In this document: positions 1 through 6,906 of the stretch, piece by piece
Numbering within the stretch: the stretch's first letter is position 1
Layout of the letters: each line of letters starts with the position of its first letter
Origin: Flavobacteriales bacterium
GTDB lineage: Bacteria > Bacteroidota > Bacteroidia > Flavobacteriales_F > PHOS-HE28
Length of the DNA: 64,000 nucleotides
Assembly: GCA_020852835.1 (NCBI GenBank)
Contig: JADZAC010000037.1
Span: 1 to 64,000, forward strand
Direction of reading: 5' to 3'
Notes under the pieces: model-generated
What the model was told of the DNA's origin: nothing
The model's database searches: none
The model's input: the letters and a program-made list of their open reading frames with translations, nothing else
Made by a program: the position numbers and the translations under genes

Positions 1-800
1 CCTTCCGCAACGAGATCGTGGCGCGCCAGTTCATCTTCCGCATGCGCGAGTTCGAGCAGATGGAGATGCAGTTCTTCATCAAGCCCGGCACCCAGCAGGA
101 GTGGTATGAATACTGGAAGACCAAGCGCATGGCCTGGCACCGTGCGTTGGGCCTGCACGCGGAGAATTACCGTTACCACGACCACATCAAGCTGGCGCAC
201 TACGCCGATGCGGCCTGCGACATCGAGTTCAAGTTCCCCATGGGCTTCAAGGAGCTCGAAGGCATCCACAGCCGCACCGATTTCGACCTGGGCAACCACG
301 AGAAGTTCAGCGGCAAGAAGCTGCGCTACTTCGACACGGAGACCAACGAGAGCTACGTGCCCTACGTGCTGGAGACCAGCATCGGCTTGGACCGCATGTT
401 CCTTGCGATCCTTAGCGCAGCGTATGAAGAGGAGAAACTTGAGAACGGAGAAACACGCGAAGTGCTGCGCATCCCCGCCCCGCTGGCACCCGTGAAAGTG
501 GCCGTGCTGCCACTGATCAAGAAGGACGGCCTGCCCGAGAAGGCCCGCGCCATCATCGACGGGCTGAAGCTTTCGCACAACTGCCAATACGACGACAAGG
601 ACAGCATCGGCAAGCGCTACCGCCGCCAGGATGCCATCGGCACGCCGTACTGCATCACCGTGGACCACGACACGCTGAACGACGATGCCGTGACCATCCG
701 CGAACGCGACAGCATGCAGCAGGAGCGCGTGAAGATCAGCGAGGTGGAACGGATCGTGGGCGAGAAGGTGGACCTGCGGGGGTTGCTGCGGAAGTTGTGA
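1..800 (+). CDS. glyS: glycine--tRNA ligase, C-terminal part (5' end outside window)
   Basis: This class II aminoacyl-tRNA synthetase charges tRNA-Gly with glycine in the cytoplasm. The reading frame is open from base 3 and begins inside the protein with FRNEI, followed by REFEQMEMQFF, typical of the catalytic core of the alpha2-type bacterial/eukaryotic GlyRS. The class II motif 3 region (TSIGLDRMFLAIL) follows, then the C-terminal anticodon-binding domain (APVKVAVLPL onward). About 265 codons are visible; the N-terminal part lies upstream of the window. The gene ends with DLRGLLRKL. The last 93 bp recur at 1413-1505 beyond a toxin-antitoxin pair, and the likely terminator lies after that second copy. 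The identity is very secure. Confidence 0.96.
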   Translation, partial: FRNEIVARQFIFRMREFEQMEMQFFIKPGTQQEWYEYWKTKRMAWHRALGLHAENYRYHDHIKLAHYADAACDIEFKFPMGFKELEGIHSRTDFDLGNHEKFSGKKLRYFDTETNESYVPYVLETSIGLDRMFLAILSAAYEEEKLENGETREVLRIPAPLAPVKVAVLPLIKKDGLPEKARAIIDGLKLSHNCQYDDKDSIGKRYRRQDAIGTPYCITVDHDTLNDDAVTIRERDSMQQERVKISEVERIVGEKVDLRGLLRKL

Positions 801-809
801 GGAACACCC

Positions 810-1148
810 TCACGCCAACTCCATCACCGCAGGACTGCCCTCCTCCGCATCATCCGCGAAGCGCTGGATATGCGCTTGTTTCATCACGAGCAGTGCAGCG
901 ATCACCGCATGCCTCGGGTTCTTCAGTGTCAGCAGGAGCACCTTCGGAGGTGCTCCGTACAGCGCGGCGAACTGAACGAAGTCCGTATCGAAGGTGACCA
1001 GCACGTAACCATGCGACCCGGCGTGCAACCAAATAGCCTTGTCCCCTTTGAGGCCGGAAACATCAGTGACGTGCTTGGTTCCTGGGAATGCAGCGTCCAG
1101 CACACGCACCAAGCGGTACGAGATATTCTCGTCCAGCAGAAGCTTCAC
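810..1148 (-). CDS. DUF5615 PIN-like toxin
   Basis: The product is a 112-residue protein of the DUF5615 (PIN-like, Mut7-C related) family, the probable toxin of a type II toxin-antitoxin pair. It starts KLLLDENIS, with the acidic D-E-N at the first beta strand, and carries GYVLVTFDTDF about two thirds of the way along; these acidic residues are the expected metal-binding nuclease site of PIN-like folds. The gene overlaps the upstream DUF433 gene by 4 bp on the minus strand, so the two are translationally coupled. It runs toward glyS and ends 9 bp from the glyS stop. Nuclease activity is inferred from the family, not shown by the sequence. Confidence 0.85.
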   Translation of the reverse strand: MKLLLDENISYRLVRVLDAAFPGTKHVTDVSGLKGDKAIWLHAGSHGYVLVTFDTDFVQFAALYGAPPKVLLLTLKNPRHAVIAALLVMKQAHIQRFADDAEEGSPAVMELA

Positions 1149-1366
1149 GTGGCCCGTTTGAGGGTTTGCTCACGCTCGGCTGCGTACGCCAGGCACGCCC
1201 GGATATCATCCTCGGTCAACTGCGGAAAGTCCTGGATGATCTCCCCGTGGCTCATCCCGGCTGCCAGCCAACTCAGTACATCGTATACAGCGATGCGCGT
1301 ATCCCGGACACACGGCTTCCCGAATCGGCGATCGGGATCGATGGTGATGGTCTCGCGGTAATCCAT
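1145..1366 (-). CDS. DUF433 antitoxin
   Basis: This 73-residue DUF433 protein has a small helix-turn-helix-like fold and is regularly paired with DUF5615/PIN-like toxins as antitoxin and probable autorepressor. The characteristic opening is visible: ITIDPDRRFGKPCVRDTRIAV, matching the family pattern of a conserved G-x-P-x-(I/V)-x-G/D-T-R-(I/V) segment, followed by VLSWLAAGMSHGEIIQDFPQLT. It is the first gene of the minus-strand pair and overlaps the toxin start by 4 bp. A promoter -7 element is 15 bp upstream. The pair lies exactly between two copies of the glyS 3' end. Confidence 0.88.
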   Translation of the reverse strand: MDYRETITIDPDRRFGKPCVRDTRIAVYDVLSWLAAGMSHGEIIQDFPQLTEDDIRACLAYAAEREQTLKRAT

Positions 1367-1380
1367 GCGGGGTTGTTCCC

Positions 1381-1388
1381 CAAAGGTA
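1381..1388 (-). promoter_or_regulatory. -7 promoter element of the DUF433/DUF5615 pair
   Basis: On the minus strand this reads TACCTTTG, an exact match to the Bacteroidota -7 consensus TAnnTTTG, with the DUF433 start codon about 15 bp downstream. No convincing -33 TTG was found at the usual distance. The module therefore appears to bring its own promoter and is transcribed against glyS. Confidence 0.5.
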
Positions 1389-1412
1389 GATGATCAGCGC
1401 CGTAAGGGGAAC

Positions 1413-1505
1413 GACAACATGCAGCAGGAGCGCGTGAAGATCACCGAGGTGGAACGGATCGTGGGCGAGAAGGTGGACCTGCGGGGGTTTTTGAGCAAGC
1501 TCTGA
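1413..1505 (+). repeat. second copy of the glyS 3' end (93 bp)
   Basis: Bases 1413-1505 align without gaps to 708-800, the last 31 codons of glyS including the stop. By direct count 85 of 93 bases match. Six of the eight differences fall in the last 18 bases, so this copy would end DLRGFLSKL instead of DLRGLLRKL. It has no upstream glyS sequence and is not a gene. It is followed directly by the hairpin at 1528-1560 that probably terminates glyS. The most likely origin is insertion of the toxin-antitoxin pair at the glyS end with restoration of the gene end by an incoming copy. Confidence 0.93.
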
Positions 1506-1527
1506 CCATATTGTAACTTCGGTCAAA

Positions 1528-1560
1528 CAGGTCCGTCGTAGAACGGACCTGCTTTCATTC
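1528..1560 (+). terminator. rho-independent terminator, probably original to glyS
   Basis: CAGGTCCG pairs with CGGACCTG around an 8-base loop and is followed by CTTTCATTC. It lies 22 bp after the stop of the duplicated glyS end and just before the M61 peptidase gene, which supports the copy at 1413-1505 as the original end. Confidence 0.7.
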
Positions 1561-1566
1561 CACGTC

Positions 1567-3090
1567 ATGCGGACCCTCGCACTTTTGCTACTTGTTGCGG
1601 CCGGAAACGCCCTCGCCCAACAACCCATCACCGCCCGCATCGACCTGCGCGATCAGCGGAACGACCGGCTGGAGGTGGAACTGGAAGTCCCTTCATTTGG
1701 AGCGGAAGAACTGGTCTTCGCCTTGCCGCGCATCGTCCCCGGCATCTATGGGGCCATGGACCATGGCCGCCTTGTGGGGGCCGTGGAAGCCTTCGATGGC
1801 GAAGGCCATCCCCTGCCCGTTCAGCGCATCGGAGTGGACCGCTGGAAGCTGCCCGCCCCGCAGGGCTTGGAGCGCATCACCTATTCAGTGGACGATGGCT
1901 GGGAGGAGTTCGACATCCGCTTCTCCATCGGCAACTACCGCTCTTCCGAAGGCACCGTGAAGCCCGGCGCCGTGGTGCTCAACCACAATACGGTGATCGG
2001 CTACTTCGAAGGGTTCGAACACCTCCCCTACACGCTTCACCTGGAAAGGCCCGTCGGGCACTACGTGGCCACCAGCCTGCCCCGCACCAGCGACCAAGAA
2101 GAGGCCACCACCTTCCGGGCAAGCAGCTATCGCCACCTGGTGGACAACCCCATGCTGGTGGCCCCGCCGGACACGGCGCTGATCCGCCTGGAGGACATCC
2201 GCGTGACCGTGGCCTGCCACAGCACCACCGGAGAGGCCATTGCACGGAAGGTGGCCGAACACATACGCCCCTTGCTGGCCGACCAGCGCGCCTACCTCGG
2301 CGGCACGCTTCCGGTGAAGGACTACACCTTCCTGATCTACCACAACCCAAGCGACCGGGAGGGCAACAGCATGGGCGATGGGCTGGAACATGCCGCCTCC
2401 ACCTTGATCCTGCTCTGTATGCCGTTGGACCCCGAAGCCATCGCGCAAAGCGTGTACGGCATCGCCAGCCATGAATTCTTCCACACCATCCTGCCCCTGA
2501 GCGTACACAGCGAAGAGATCGAGCACTACGACTTCCAGGCACCGCGCATGAGCCGCCACCTCTGGCTCTACGAGGGCATGACCGAGTACTTCGCCATCCA
2601 CATGCCCGTGAAGCAAGGGCGGCAGAGCCTGGATGAATTCCTCGCCGTGTTGCGCGAAAAGGTGCGCATGATGCGCAAATTCTCCGATGAAGTCCCGCTC
2701 ACCACGTTCAGCCAGCAAGCCATGGAGCGGCAGGACCAGTACTACAACTTCTACCTCAAGGGCACGCTCTTCTGCATGGGACTGGACATCGCCCTGCGCG
2801 AACGGTCGAAAGGGAAGTACGGTGTGGTGCAGCTCGTGCAGGATCTGCAACACGAATACGGCCCGGGCAAGCCGTTCAAAGACGAGGAACTGTTCGCCGC
2901 CATCGAACGCCACACGGGGCCGGACATCGGTGCGTTGCTGCAACGCTGCCTGAACGGGTCCGGACCATTGCCTTTGGACCAGTGGTTGCGCCAGGCGGGC
3001 ATTGAAGTCGGCCCGGATGACACGTTGAAAGCCATGGCCCGGCCCACCAAGGGGCAACTTCGTGTGCGCAAATGGTGGTTGGGCCAATGA
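1567..3090 (+). CDS. M61 family metallopeptidase, secreted
   Basis: This zinc peptidase belongs to the M61 (glycyl aminopeptidase-like) family. Residues 1-17 form a hydrophobic signal peptide ending ALAQ, so it is exported. The zinc site is HEFFH at residues 302-306, and the third ligand is probably Glu336 in WLYEGMTEYF, a spacing normal for gluzincins. At 507 residues it is shorter than many M61 members, and I see no clear C-terminal PDZ domain, which many relatives carry. The gene stands alone between the glyS terminator and tRNA-Leu. Substrate unknown. Confidence 0.88.
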   Translation: MRTLALLLLVAAGNALAQQPITARIDLRDQRNDRLEVELEVPSFGAEELVFALPRIVPGIYGAMDHGRLVGAVEAFDGEGHPLPVQRIGVDRWKLPAPQGLERITYSVDDGWEEFDIRFSIGNYRSSEGTVKPGAVVLNHNTVIGYFEGFEHLPYTLHLERPVGHYVATSLPRTSDQEEATTFRASSYRHLVDNPMLVAPPDTALIRLEDIRVTVACHSTTGEAIARKVAEHIRPLLADQRAYLGGTLPVKDYTFLIYHNPSDREGNSMGDGLEHAASTLILLCMPLDPEAIAQSVYGIASHEFFHTILPLSVHSEEIEHYDFQAPRMSRHLWLYEGMTEYFAIHMPVKQGRQSLDEFLAVLREKVRMMRKFSDEVPLTTFSQQAMERQDQYYNFYLKGTLFCMGLDIALRERSKGKYGVVQLVQDLQHEYGPGKPFKDEELFAAIERHTGPDIGALLQRCLNGSGPLPLDQWLRQAGIEVGPDDTLKAMARPTKGQLRVRKWWLGQ

Positions 3091-3130
3091 TGGAGTTGAC
3101 CAGCTCGCTATCTTTGCCGCCCCAACACCT

Positions 3131-3215
3131 ACCCAGGTGGCGGAATCGGTAGACGCGCTGGTCTCAAACACCAGTGATGCAAGTCGTGCGGGTTCGAGTC
3201 CCGCCCTGGGTACCA
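3131..3215 (+). tRNA. tRNA-Leu(CAA)
   Basis: The cloverleaf can be folded by eye. Acceptor ACCCAGG (3131-3137) pairs with CCTGGGT (3205-3211), followed by discriminator A and an encoded CCA. The D-arm has GGAATCGGTAGAC. The anticodon stem CTGGT/ACCAG (3158-3162 and 3170-3174) encloses loop CTCAAAC with anticodon CAA at 3165-3167. A long class II variable arm lies at 3175-3187. The T-arm is GCGGG-TTCGAGT-CCCGC. The long variable arm and TTCGA loop agree with tRNA-Leu reading UUG. Confidence 0.97.
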
Positions 3216-3217
3216 TC

Positions 3218-3249
3218 ACAACGGCCGCGGCGCGCGGCCGTTGTAATTT
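3218..3249 (+). terminator. strong hairpin after tRNA-Leu
   Basis: A perfect 12-bp stem (ACAACGGCCGCG against CGCGGCCGTTGT) with a 3-base loop begins 3 bp after the tRNA CCA end and is followed by AATTTC. The U-run is weak, but position and stem strength support a tRNA terminator. Confidence 0.75.
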
Positions 3250-3261
3250 CGGCCCCGGCCC

Positions 3262-3717
3262 ATGTCCACAGCCCAGGATTCGTTGGTTCACCCCAACCCC
3301 GCCAAACAGGCGCGTTACGACAAAGCCTACATGCGCATGGCCTTGGAATGGGCCAAGCTCAGCCACTGCACCCGTAAAAAGGTCGGCGCATTGCTGGTAA
3401 AGGACGGCATGATCATCAGCGACGGCTACAACGGCACCCCCTCGGGTTTCCCGAACGACTGTGAGGACGAACAAGGCCTCACGCTCTGGTACGTGCTGCA
3501 CGCGGAGGCCAACGCCATCATGAAGGTGGCCCGCAGCACCAACAATGCCCGCGGTGCCACGCTCTATCTCACCCACAGCCCCTGCAAGGATTGCAGCAAG
3601 CTCATCCTGCAGGCCGGCATCCGGCGGCTGGTTTACATGGATGCCTACAAGGACACGGCGGGGTTGGACCTGCTGGAGCGCGGCGGCTTGCTTATCCAAC
3701 AGACCCACGCCTCGTGA
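3262..3717 (+). CDS. deoxycytidylate deaminase (ComEB-like)
   Basis: This zinc-dependent deaminase is of the dCMP deaminase type and converts dCMP to dUMP for thymidylate synthesis. The zinc site is clear: HAE at residues 80-82 (His ligand and catalytic Glu) and PCKDC at 107-111 (Cys108 and Cys111). Length, 151 residues, is normal. The ATG at 3262 follows the tRNA terminator. The stop overlaps the start of the S41 protease gene (GTGA at 3714-3717), so the two are translationally coupled, an arrangement seen in other Bacteroidota. Choice between dCMP and a related nucleotide substrate rests on family similarity. Confidence 0.92.
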   Translation: MSTAQDSLVHPNPAKQARYDKAYMRMALEWAKLSHCTRKKVGALLVKDGMIISDGYNGTPSGFPNDCEDEQGLTLWYVLHAEANAIMKVARSTNNARGATLYLTHSPCKDCSKLILQAGIRRLVYMDAYKDTAGLDLLERGGLLIQQTHAS

Positions 3718-5351
3718 GCACCGAAGGACAACAACGGAGAACTTGGGCGGTATTCCATCCGCTCTTGCTGGGTGCGGCCTTGGCCGGCGGATACTACCTC
3801 GGTACCAACTTCGGAAGCAGCGCTGGTGCCACCATGCAATTTCCCGAGTTCCGGGGCGCGGGGCCGGGTGCCAAATTGCAGCAGGTGTTGGACCTCATCG
3901 ACCGGCAGTACGTGGATACGGTCCAGGAGGGCAAGCTGGTGGATGAAGTGCTGCAGAACATGCTGCAGCAACTGGACCCGCACAGCTACTACATCAGCGC
4001 GGCGGAACTGCGCGCTGCGGAAGAGCCCTTGGAAGGCAGCTTCATGGGCATTGGCGTGGAGTTCAGCATCCAGCGGGATACCATCGTGGTTGTTTCCACC
4101 ATCGAAGGAGGACCGAGCGAGGCGCTTGGCCTCCGCGCCGGGGACCGGTTGGTATCCGCGGACACCACCAAGCTTGCCGGGGTGGGCGTAACCAACGAAA
4201 TGGTGATGAAGGCCCTGCGCGGCCCGGCCGATACCCAAGTTACCGTGGGCGTAGTGCGCGGTGGCGGAAAGCCCTTCCAGGTCACCATTACCCGCGGACC
4301 CATTCCCATCAACAGCATTGCCGCCGCCATTTTGGATAAGGATGGAACAGGTTACGTGAAGTTGTCGCGGTTTGCCCGCACCACCTACGATGAGTTCCTG
4401 AAGACCACTGCGGACCTCAAGGAGCGGGGCATGAAACGGCTGGTGCTTGATCTGCGGGGGAATGGGGGCGGCTACCTGAATGCGGCCATCGGCATTTGCG
4501 AGGAGCTGTTGCCCAAGGGCAGCAACATTGTATACACCCAGGGGCGCTCTTCGCCGCGCCAAGACTACAAGGCGGACGGCAACGGATCGATGACCGAGGT
4601 GCCGCTTGCCATCCTGATCGATGAAGGTTCGGCTTCGGCCAGCGAGATCGTGGCCGGGGCCGTGCAAGACAACGACCGCGGTATCGTTGTAGGGCGCCGC
4701 TCATTCGGCAAGGGACTGGTCCAGGAACAAGTGGACCTGCGTGACGGCAGTGCCGTGCGGCTCACCACCGCACGCTACTACACGCCCAGCGGCCGCTGCA
4801 TCCAGCGCCCGTACGGCCGCGGAATTGATTACAGCGACGACCTGGAAGCGCGATACCTCCATGGCGAGATGGTGAACGTGGACAGCATCCAACTGGATTC
4901 GACCTTGGCATACACTACCAAACAAGGCCGTACGGTCTATGGCGGAGGGGGCATCATGCCGGATCTCTTCGTCCCGGCCGATACTTCCGAGCATTCTTCC
5001 TATTTCAGCGAGCTCTTCTTCTCCGGTGCCTTGAATCAATTTGCCTTTGATCTTACCGACCGGCACCGGGCCGAATTGGCCAAATACGGTTCTCCGGAAG
5101 GGTTTGCAGCCAACTATGTGGTTGGCCCGGCCATGCTCCATGCCCTGGCTGCCGATGCCACAAAGCTTGGCGTTGCGGGAGACCCGCAGGGAATGATGCG
5201 TTCGGCTGCCGCCATCGGTTTGCGGCTCAAAGCGATCATCGCCCGCAACATGTGGGGCGACAACGGCTATTACCGGGTGTTGTTGGGAACGGATGCCATT
5301 TACGGGCAGGCCCGATCGGCATTGACTTCGGGCGCGGCAATGGTCAAGTGA
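3714..5351 (+). CDS. S41 family carboxy-terminal processing protease
   Basis: This is a C-terminal processing (Tsp/CtpA-type) serine protease of 545 residues acting in the cell envelope. I take the GTG at 3714, which overlaps the deaminase stop; the frame is open further upstream but that would overlap the deaminase. An N-terminal membrane anchor (about residues 15-32) is followed by a PDZ domain (about 110-190) and the S41 core. The catalytic Ser is most likely Ser308 within GSASASE and the general base Lys333 in SFGKG, spaced as in CtpB. A C-terminal domain of about 150 residues follows. A bidirectional terminator lies 65 bp downstream. Confidence 0.92.
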   Translation: MSTEGQQRRTWAVFHPLLLGAALAGGYYLGTNFGSSAGATMQFPEFRGAGPGAKLQQVLDLIDRQYVDTVQEGKLVDEVLQNMLQQLDPHSYYISAAELRAAEEPLEGSFMGIGVEFSIQRDTIVVVSTIEGGPSEALGLRAGDRLVSADTTKLAGVGVTNEMVMKALRGPADTQVTVGVVRGGGKPFQVTITRGPIPINSIAAAILDKDGTGYVKLSRFARTTYDEFLKTTADLKERGMKRLVLDLRGNGGGYLNAAIGICEELLPKGSNIVYTQGRSSPRQDYKADGNGSMTEVPLAILIDEGSASASEIVAGAVQDNDRGIVVGRRSFGKGLVQEQVDLRDGSAVRLTTARYYTPSGRCIQRPYGRGIDYSDDLEARYLHGEMVNVDSIQLDSTLAYTTKQGRTVYGGGGIMPDLFVPADTSEHSSYFSELFFSGALNQFAFDLTDRHRAELAKYGSPEGFAANYVVGPAMLHALAADATKLGVAGDPQGMMRSAAAIGLRLKAIIARNMWGDNGYYRVLLGTDAIYGQARSALTSGAAMVK

Positions 5352-5415
5352 GGAGCGCCAAGGTGCTGCACTCGGCATTTGCCGGCATCAGCCACAGGTA
5401 CCGGCATCAACAAGG

Positions 5416-5447
5416 AAGGGGCCGTCTCTTGCGAGACAGCCCCTTTT
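5416..5447. terminator. bidirectional terminator between convergent genes
   Basis: AAGGGGC-C-GTCTC and GAGAC-A-GCCCCTT form an interrupted stem with a 4-base loop. It is followed by T-runs on the plus strand and by AAGGAA/TTCCTT on the other side, so it can end the S41 gene (+) and the small lipoprotein gene (-). Confidence 0.8.
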
Positions 5448-5468
5448 CCTTTCTTGCAGTTTATCGGC

Positions 5469-5708
5469 TTACTTGGTCACAGCCTCGGTAGCCTGGTTCA
5501 CGGCCGCTTTGGCGGTGTCCACAACGGCGTTGGCGGTGCTGTCCACGGCAGCAGCAGCTTGCTCAACCGTTGCTTGGGCCTGGTCAACGGTCTGGGTGGC
5601 CTGCTCGGTGGCGGCGTCCATCGCGTCGGTGGCGGTTTCTTCAACGTTGCTTCCGCAGGCTACGAACAGAGCGGCGGCGGCGGCAACCATGGCGAACTTC
5701 CTGATCAT
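5469..5708 (-). CDS. small alanine-rich lipoprotein
   Basis: The product has 79 residues. The first 17 form a lipoprotein signal and LFVACGS gives a lipobox with the lipidated Cys at position 18. The mature part is almost entirely Ala, Thr, Val, Gln, Asp and Glu in an 11-residue-like rhythm (ATEQATQTVDQAQATVEQAA), predicting one long amphipathic helix or coiled coil. No enzyme motif is present. Such short helical lipoproteins are common in Bacteroidota and resemble periplasmic spacer or stress proteins. It converges with the S41 gene and diverges from the superoxide dismutase gene. Function unknown. Confidence 0.85.
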   Translation of the reverse strand: MIRKFAMVAAAAALFVACGSNVEETATDAMDAATEQATQTVDQAQATVEQAAAAVDSTANAVVDTAKAAVNQATEAVTK

Positions 5709-5737
5709 CCTTGTTGTTGGTTTGGTGAAAGTGGGCG

Positions 5738-5745
5738 CAAATGTA
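5738..5745 (-). promoter_or_regulatory. -7 promoter element of the small lipoprotein
   Basis: The minus strand reads TACATTTG, an exact TAnnTTTG match, 30 bp upstream of the start codon. A T-rich stretch lies at the -33 position but is not a clean TTTG. Confidence 0.55.
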
Positions 5746-5835
5746 ATAGAATCGGCCGTGATGCGAAAAAAATGTTAACCTGCCCCCGATTAACTTGCCG
5801 CCCGTATCGTTGAACCCGAAAAAACACCCTACCAA

Positions 5836-6444
5836 ATGGCCTTTGAGCTTCCTGCTCTTCCCTACGCATTCAACGCTTTGGAGCCGCATATTGATGCGCG
5901 GACCATGGAGATCCACCACGGAAAACACCACCAAGCCTACATCACCAACCTGAACAAAGCCATCACCGGCACGCCCTTGGAAGAAAAATCCCTCGAGGAG
6001 ATCATCAAGGGGCTGGATATGGCCAACATGGCCGTGCGCAACAACGGTGGCGGACATTACAATCACAGCCTGTTCTGGTCGGTCATGGCGCCCAACGCTG
6101 GCGGTGTTCCCAGCGGGGAGCTGGCCGACGCCATCACCAGGGACCTGGGCGGCATGGAGGCCTTCAAGGAAAAATTTGAACAGGCGGCGGCCACCCGCTT
6201 CGGAAGCGGTTGGGCATGGCTCTGTGCGCACAAAGGGGGCAAGTTGGAGATCTGTTCCACCCCCAACCAGGACAACCCGTTGATGCCCGCAACAGGTTGC
6301 GGAGGCACGCCGGTACTGGGTGTGGACGTGTGGGAGCATGCCTACTACCTCCACTACCAGAATCGGCGCCCGGATTATTTGAAGGCGTGGTGGAACTTAG
6401 TGAACTGGAATGCCGTTGCCGCACGGTACGCTGCGGCCAAGTGA
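5836..6444 (+). CDS. sodA: superoxide dismutase, Fe/Mn family (Mn-like signature)
   Basis: The enzyme converts superoxide to oxygen and hydrogen peroxide. The 202 residues have the full Fe/Mn-SOD layout: N-terminal His27 within [22 protein letters not shown] in the second helix, and [19 protein letters not shown] with the Asp and His ligands. The GGxHYNH pattern with NQDNP later on resembles Mn enzymes more than Fe enzymes (which have AxQxWNH), but cambialistic members share it, so the metal is not certain. No signal peptide is seen, so it is cytoplasmic. A terminator hairpin follows 15 bp after the stop. Confidence 0.96.
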   Translation: MAFELPALPYAFNALEPHIDARTMEIHHGKHHQAYITNLNKAITGTPLEEKSLEEIIKGLDMANMAVRNNGGGHYNHSLFWSVMAPNAGGVPSGELADAITRDLGGMEAFKEKFEQAAATRFGSGWAWLCAHKGGKLEICSTPNQDNPLMPATGCGGTPVLGVDVWEHAYYLHYQNRRPDYLKAWWNLVNWNAVAARYAAAK

Positions 6445-6459
6445 GCCTTCACAGTAGCT

Positions 6460-6500
6460 GGGCGGCACCGGAGCTTCAACGGTGCCGCCCATTACTTTTG
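6460..6500 (+). terminator. terminator after superoxide dismutase
   Basis: GGGCGGCACC (6460-6469) pairs perfectly with GGTGCCGCCC (6481-6490) around an 11-base loop, followed by ATTACTTTTG. The tail of the terminator is also the -7 element of the next gene. Confidence 0.75.
6493..6500 (+). promoter_or_regulatory. -7 promoter element of the TM2 gene
   Basis: TACTTTTG matches TAnnTTTG exactly and ends only 4 bp before the ATG at 6505, so the transcript would start at or next to the start codon (leaderless). Confidence 0.5.
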
Positions 6501-6504
6501 GGCC

Positions 6505-6906
6505 ATGTCCCGGTCCCTGTCAATTGGAATGGTACTGTGCATGGCCTTGTTGGGCATACGGCCTGTAAGGGCTTTGGCGGGAGGTCCCTATCAAGACCGG
6601 GCCCAACCCCTGGTAGGAGCGATTCCGTCGGAATACCGTTGGAGCAGTTCCGCCACGCAAGAACCCAAGCGCTTGGTGGCCGCTACCTTGGCGGTGACTT
6701 TAGGGGCTTTCGGGGCGCACCGGCTGTATTTGGGCACGGATGCCAAGGTGCCGGTGGTTTACGGGCTCACGTTCGGAGGATTCGGGGTGCTGGTGCTTAT
6801 CGACCTTGCACATATCCTCTTCACCAAGGACTTGCAGGCCTATCAGGCCAACAACCAAGTATTCATGTGGGCCACGGGCAGCCCCCAGCGGCTCACTCCA
6901 CCGTAA
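6505..6906 (+). CDS. TM2 domain-containing membrane protein
   Basis: The protein has 133 residues with an N-terminal signal-like hydrophobic segment (about 5-25). Its second half is a TM2 domain: LGAFGAHRLYLG (conserved G-x-HR-Y-G motif) followed by two membrane helices with VPVVYGLTFGGFGVLVLIDL between and within them. TM2 proteins are small inner-membrane proteins of uncertain role. The last 14 bp overlap the 3' end of glmS on the other strand, so the genes converge with no room for a terminator. Confidence 0.8.
   Translation: MSRSLSIGMVLCMALLGIRPVRALAGGPYQDRAQPLVGAIPSEYRWSSSATQEPKRLVAATLAVTLGAFGAHRLYLGTDAKVPVVYGLTFGGFGVLVLIDLAHILFTKDLQAYQANNQVFMWATGSPQRLTPP

Noticed and set aside
1885-3708. 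Very long minus-strand open frame opposite the M61 and deaminase genes
   Set aside because: It runs through tRNA-Leu and lies antisense to two well-supported genes; long antisense frames are expected at this GC content. Similar cases at 22408-24249 and 35947-38109 were rejected for the same reason.
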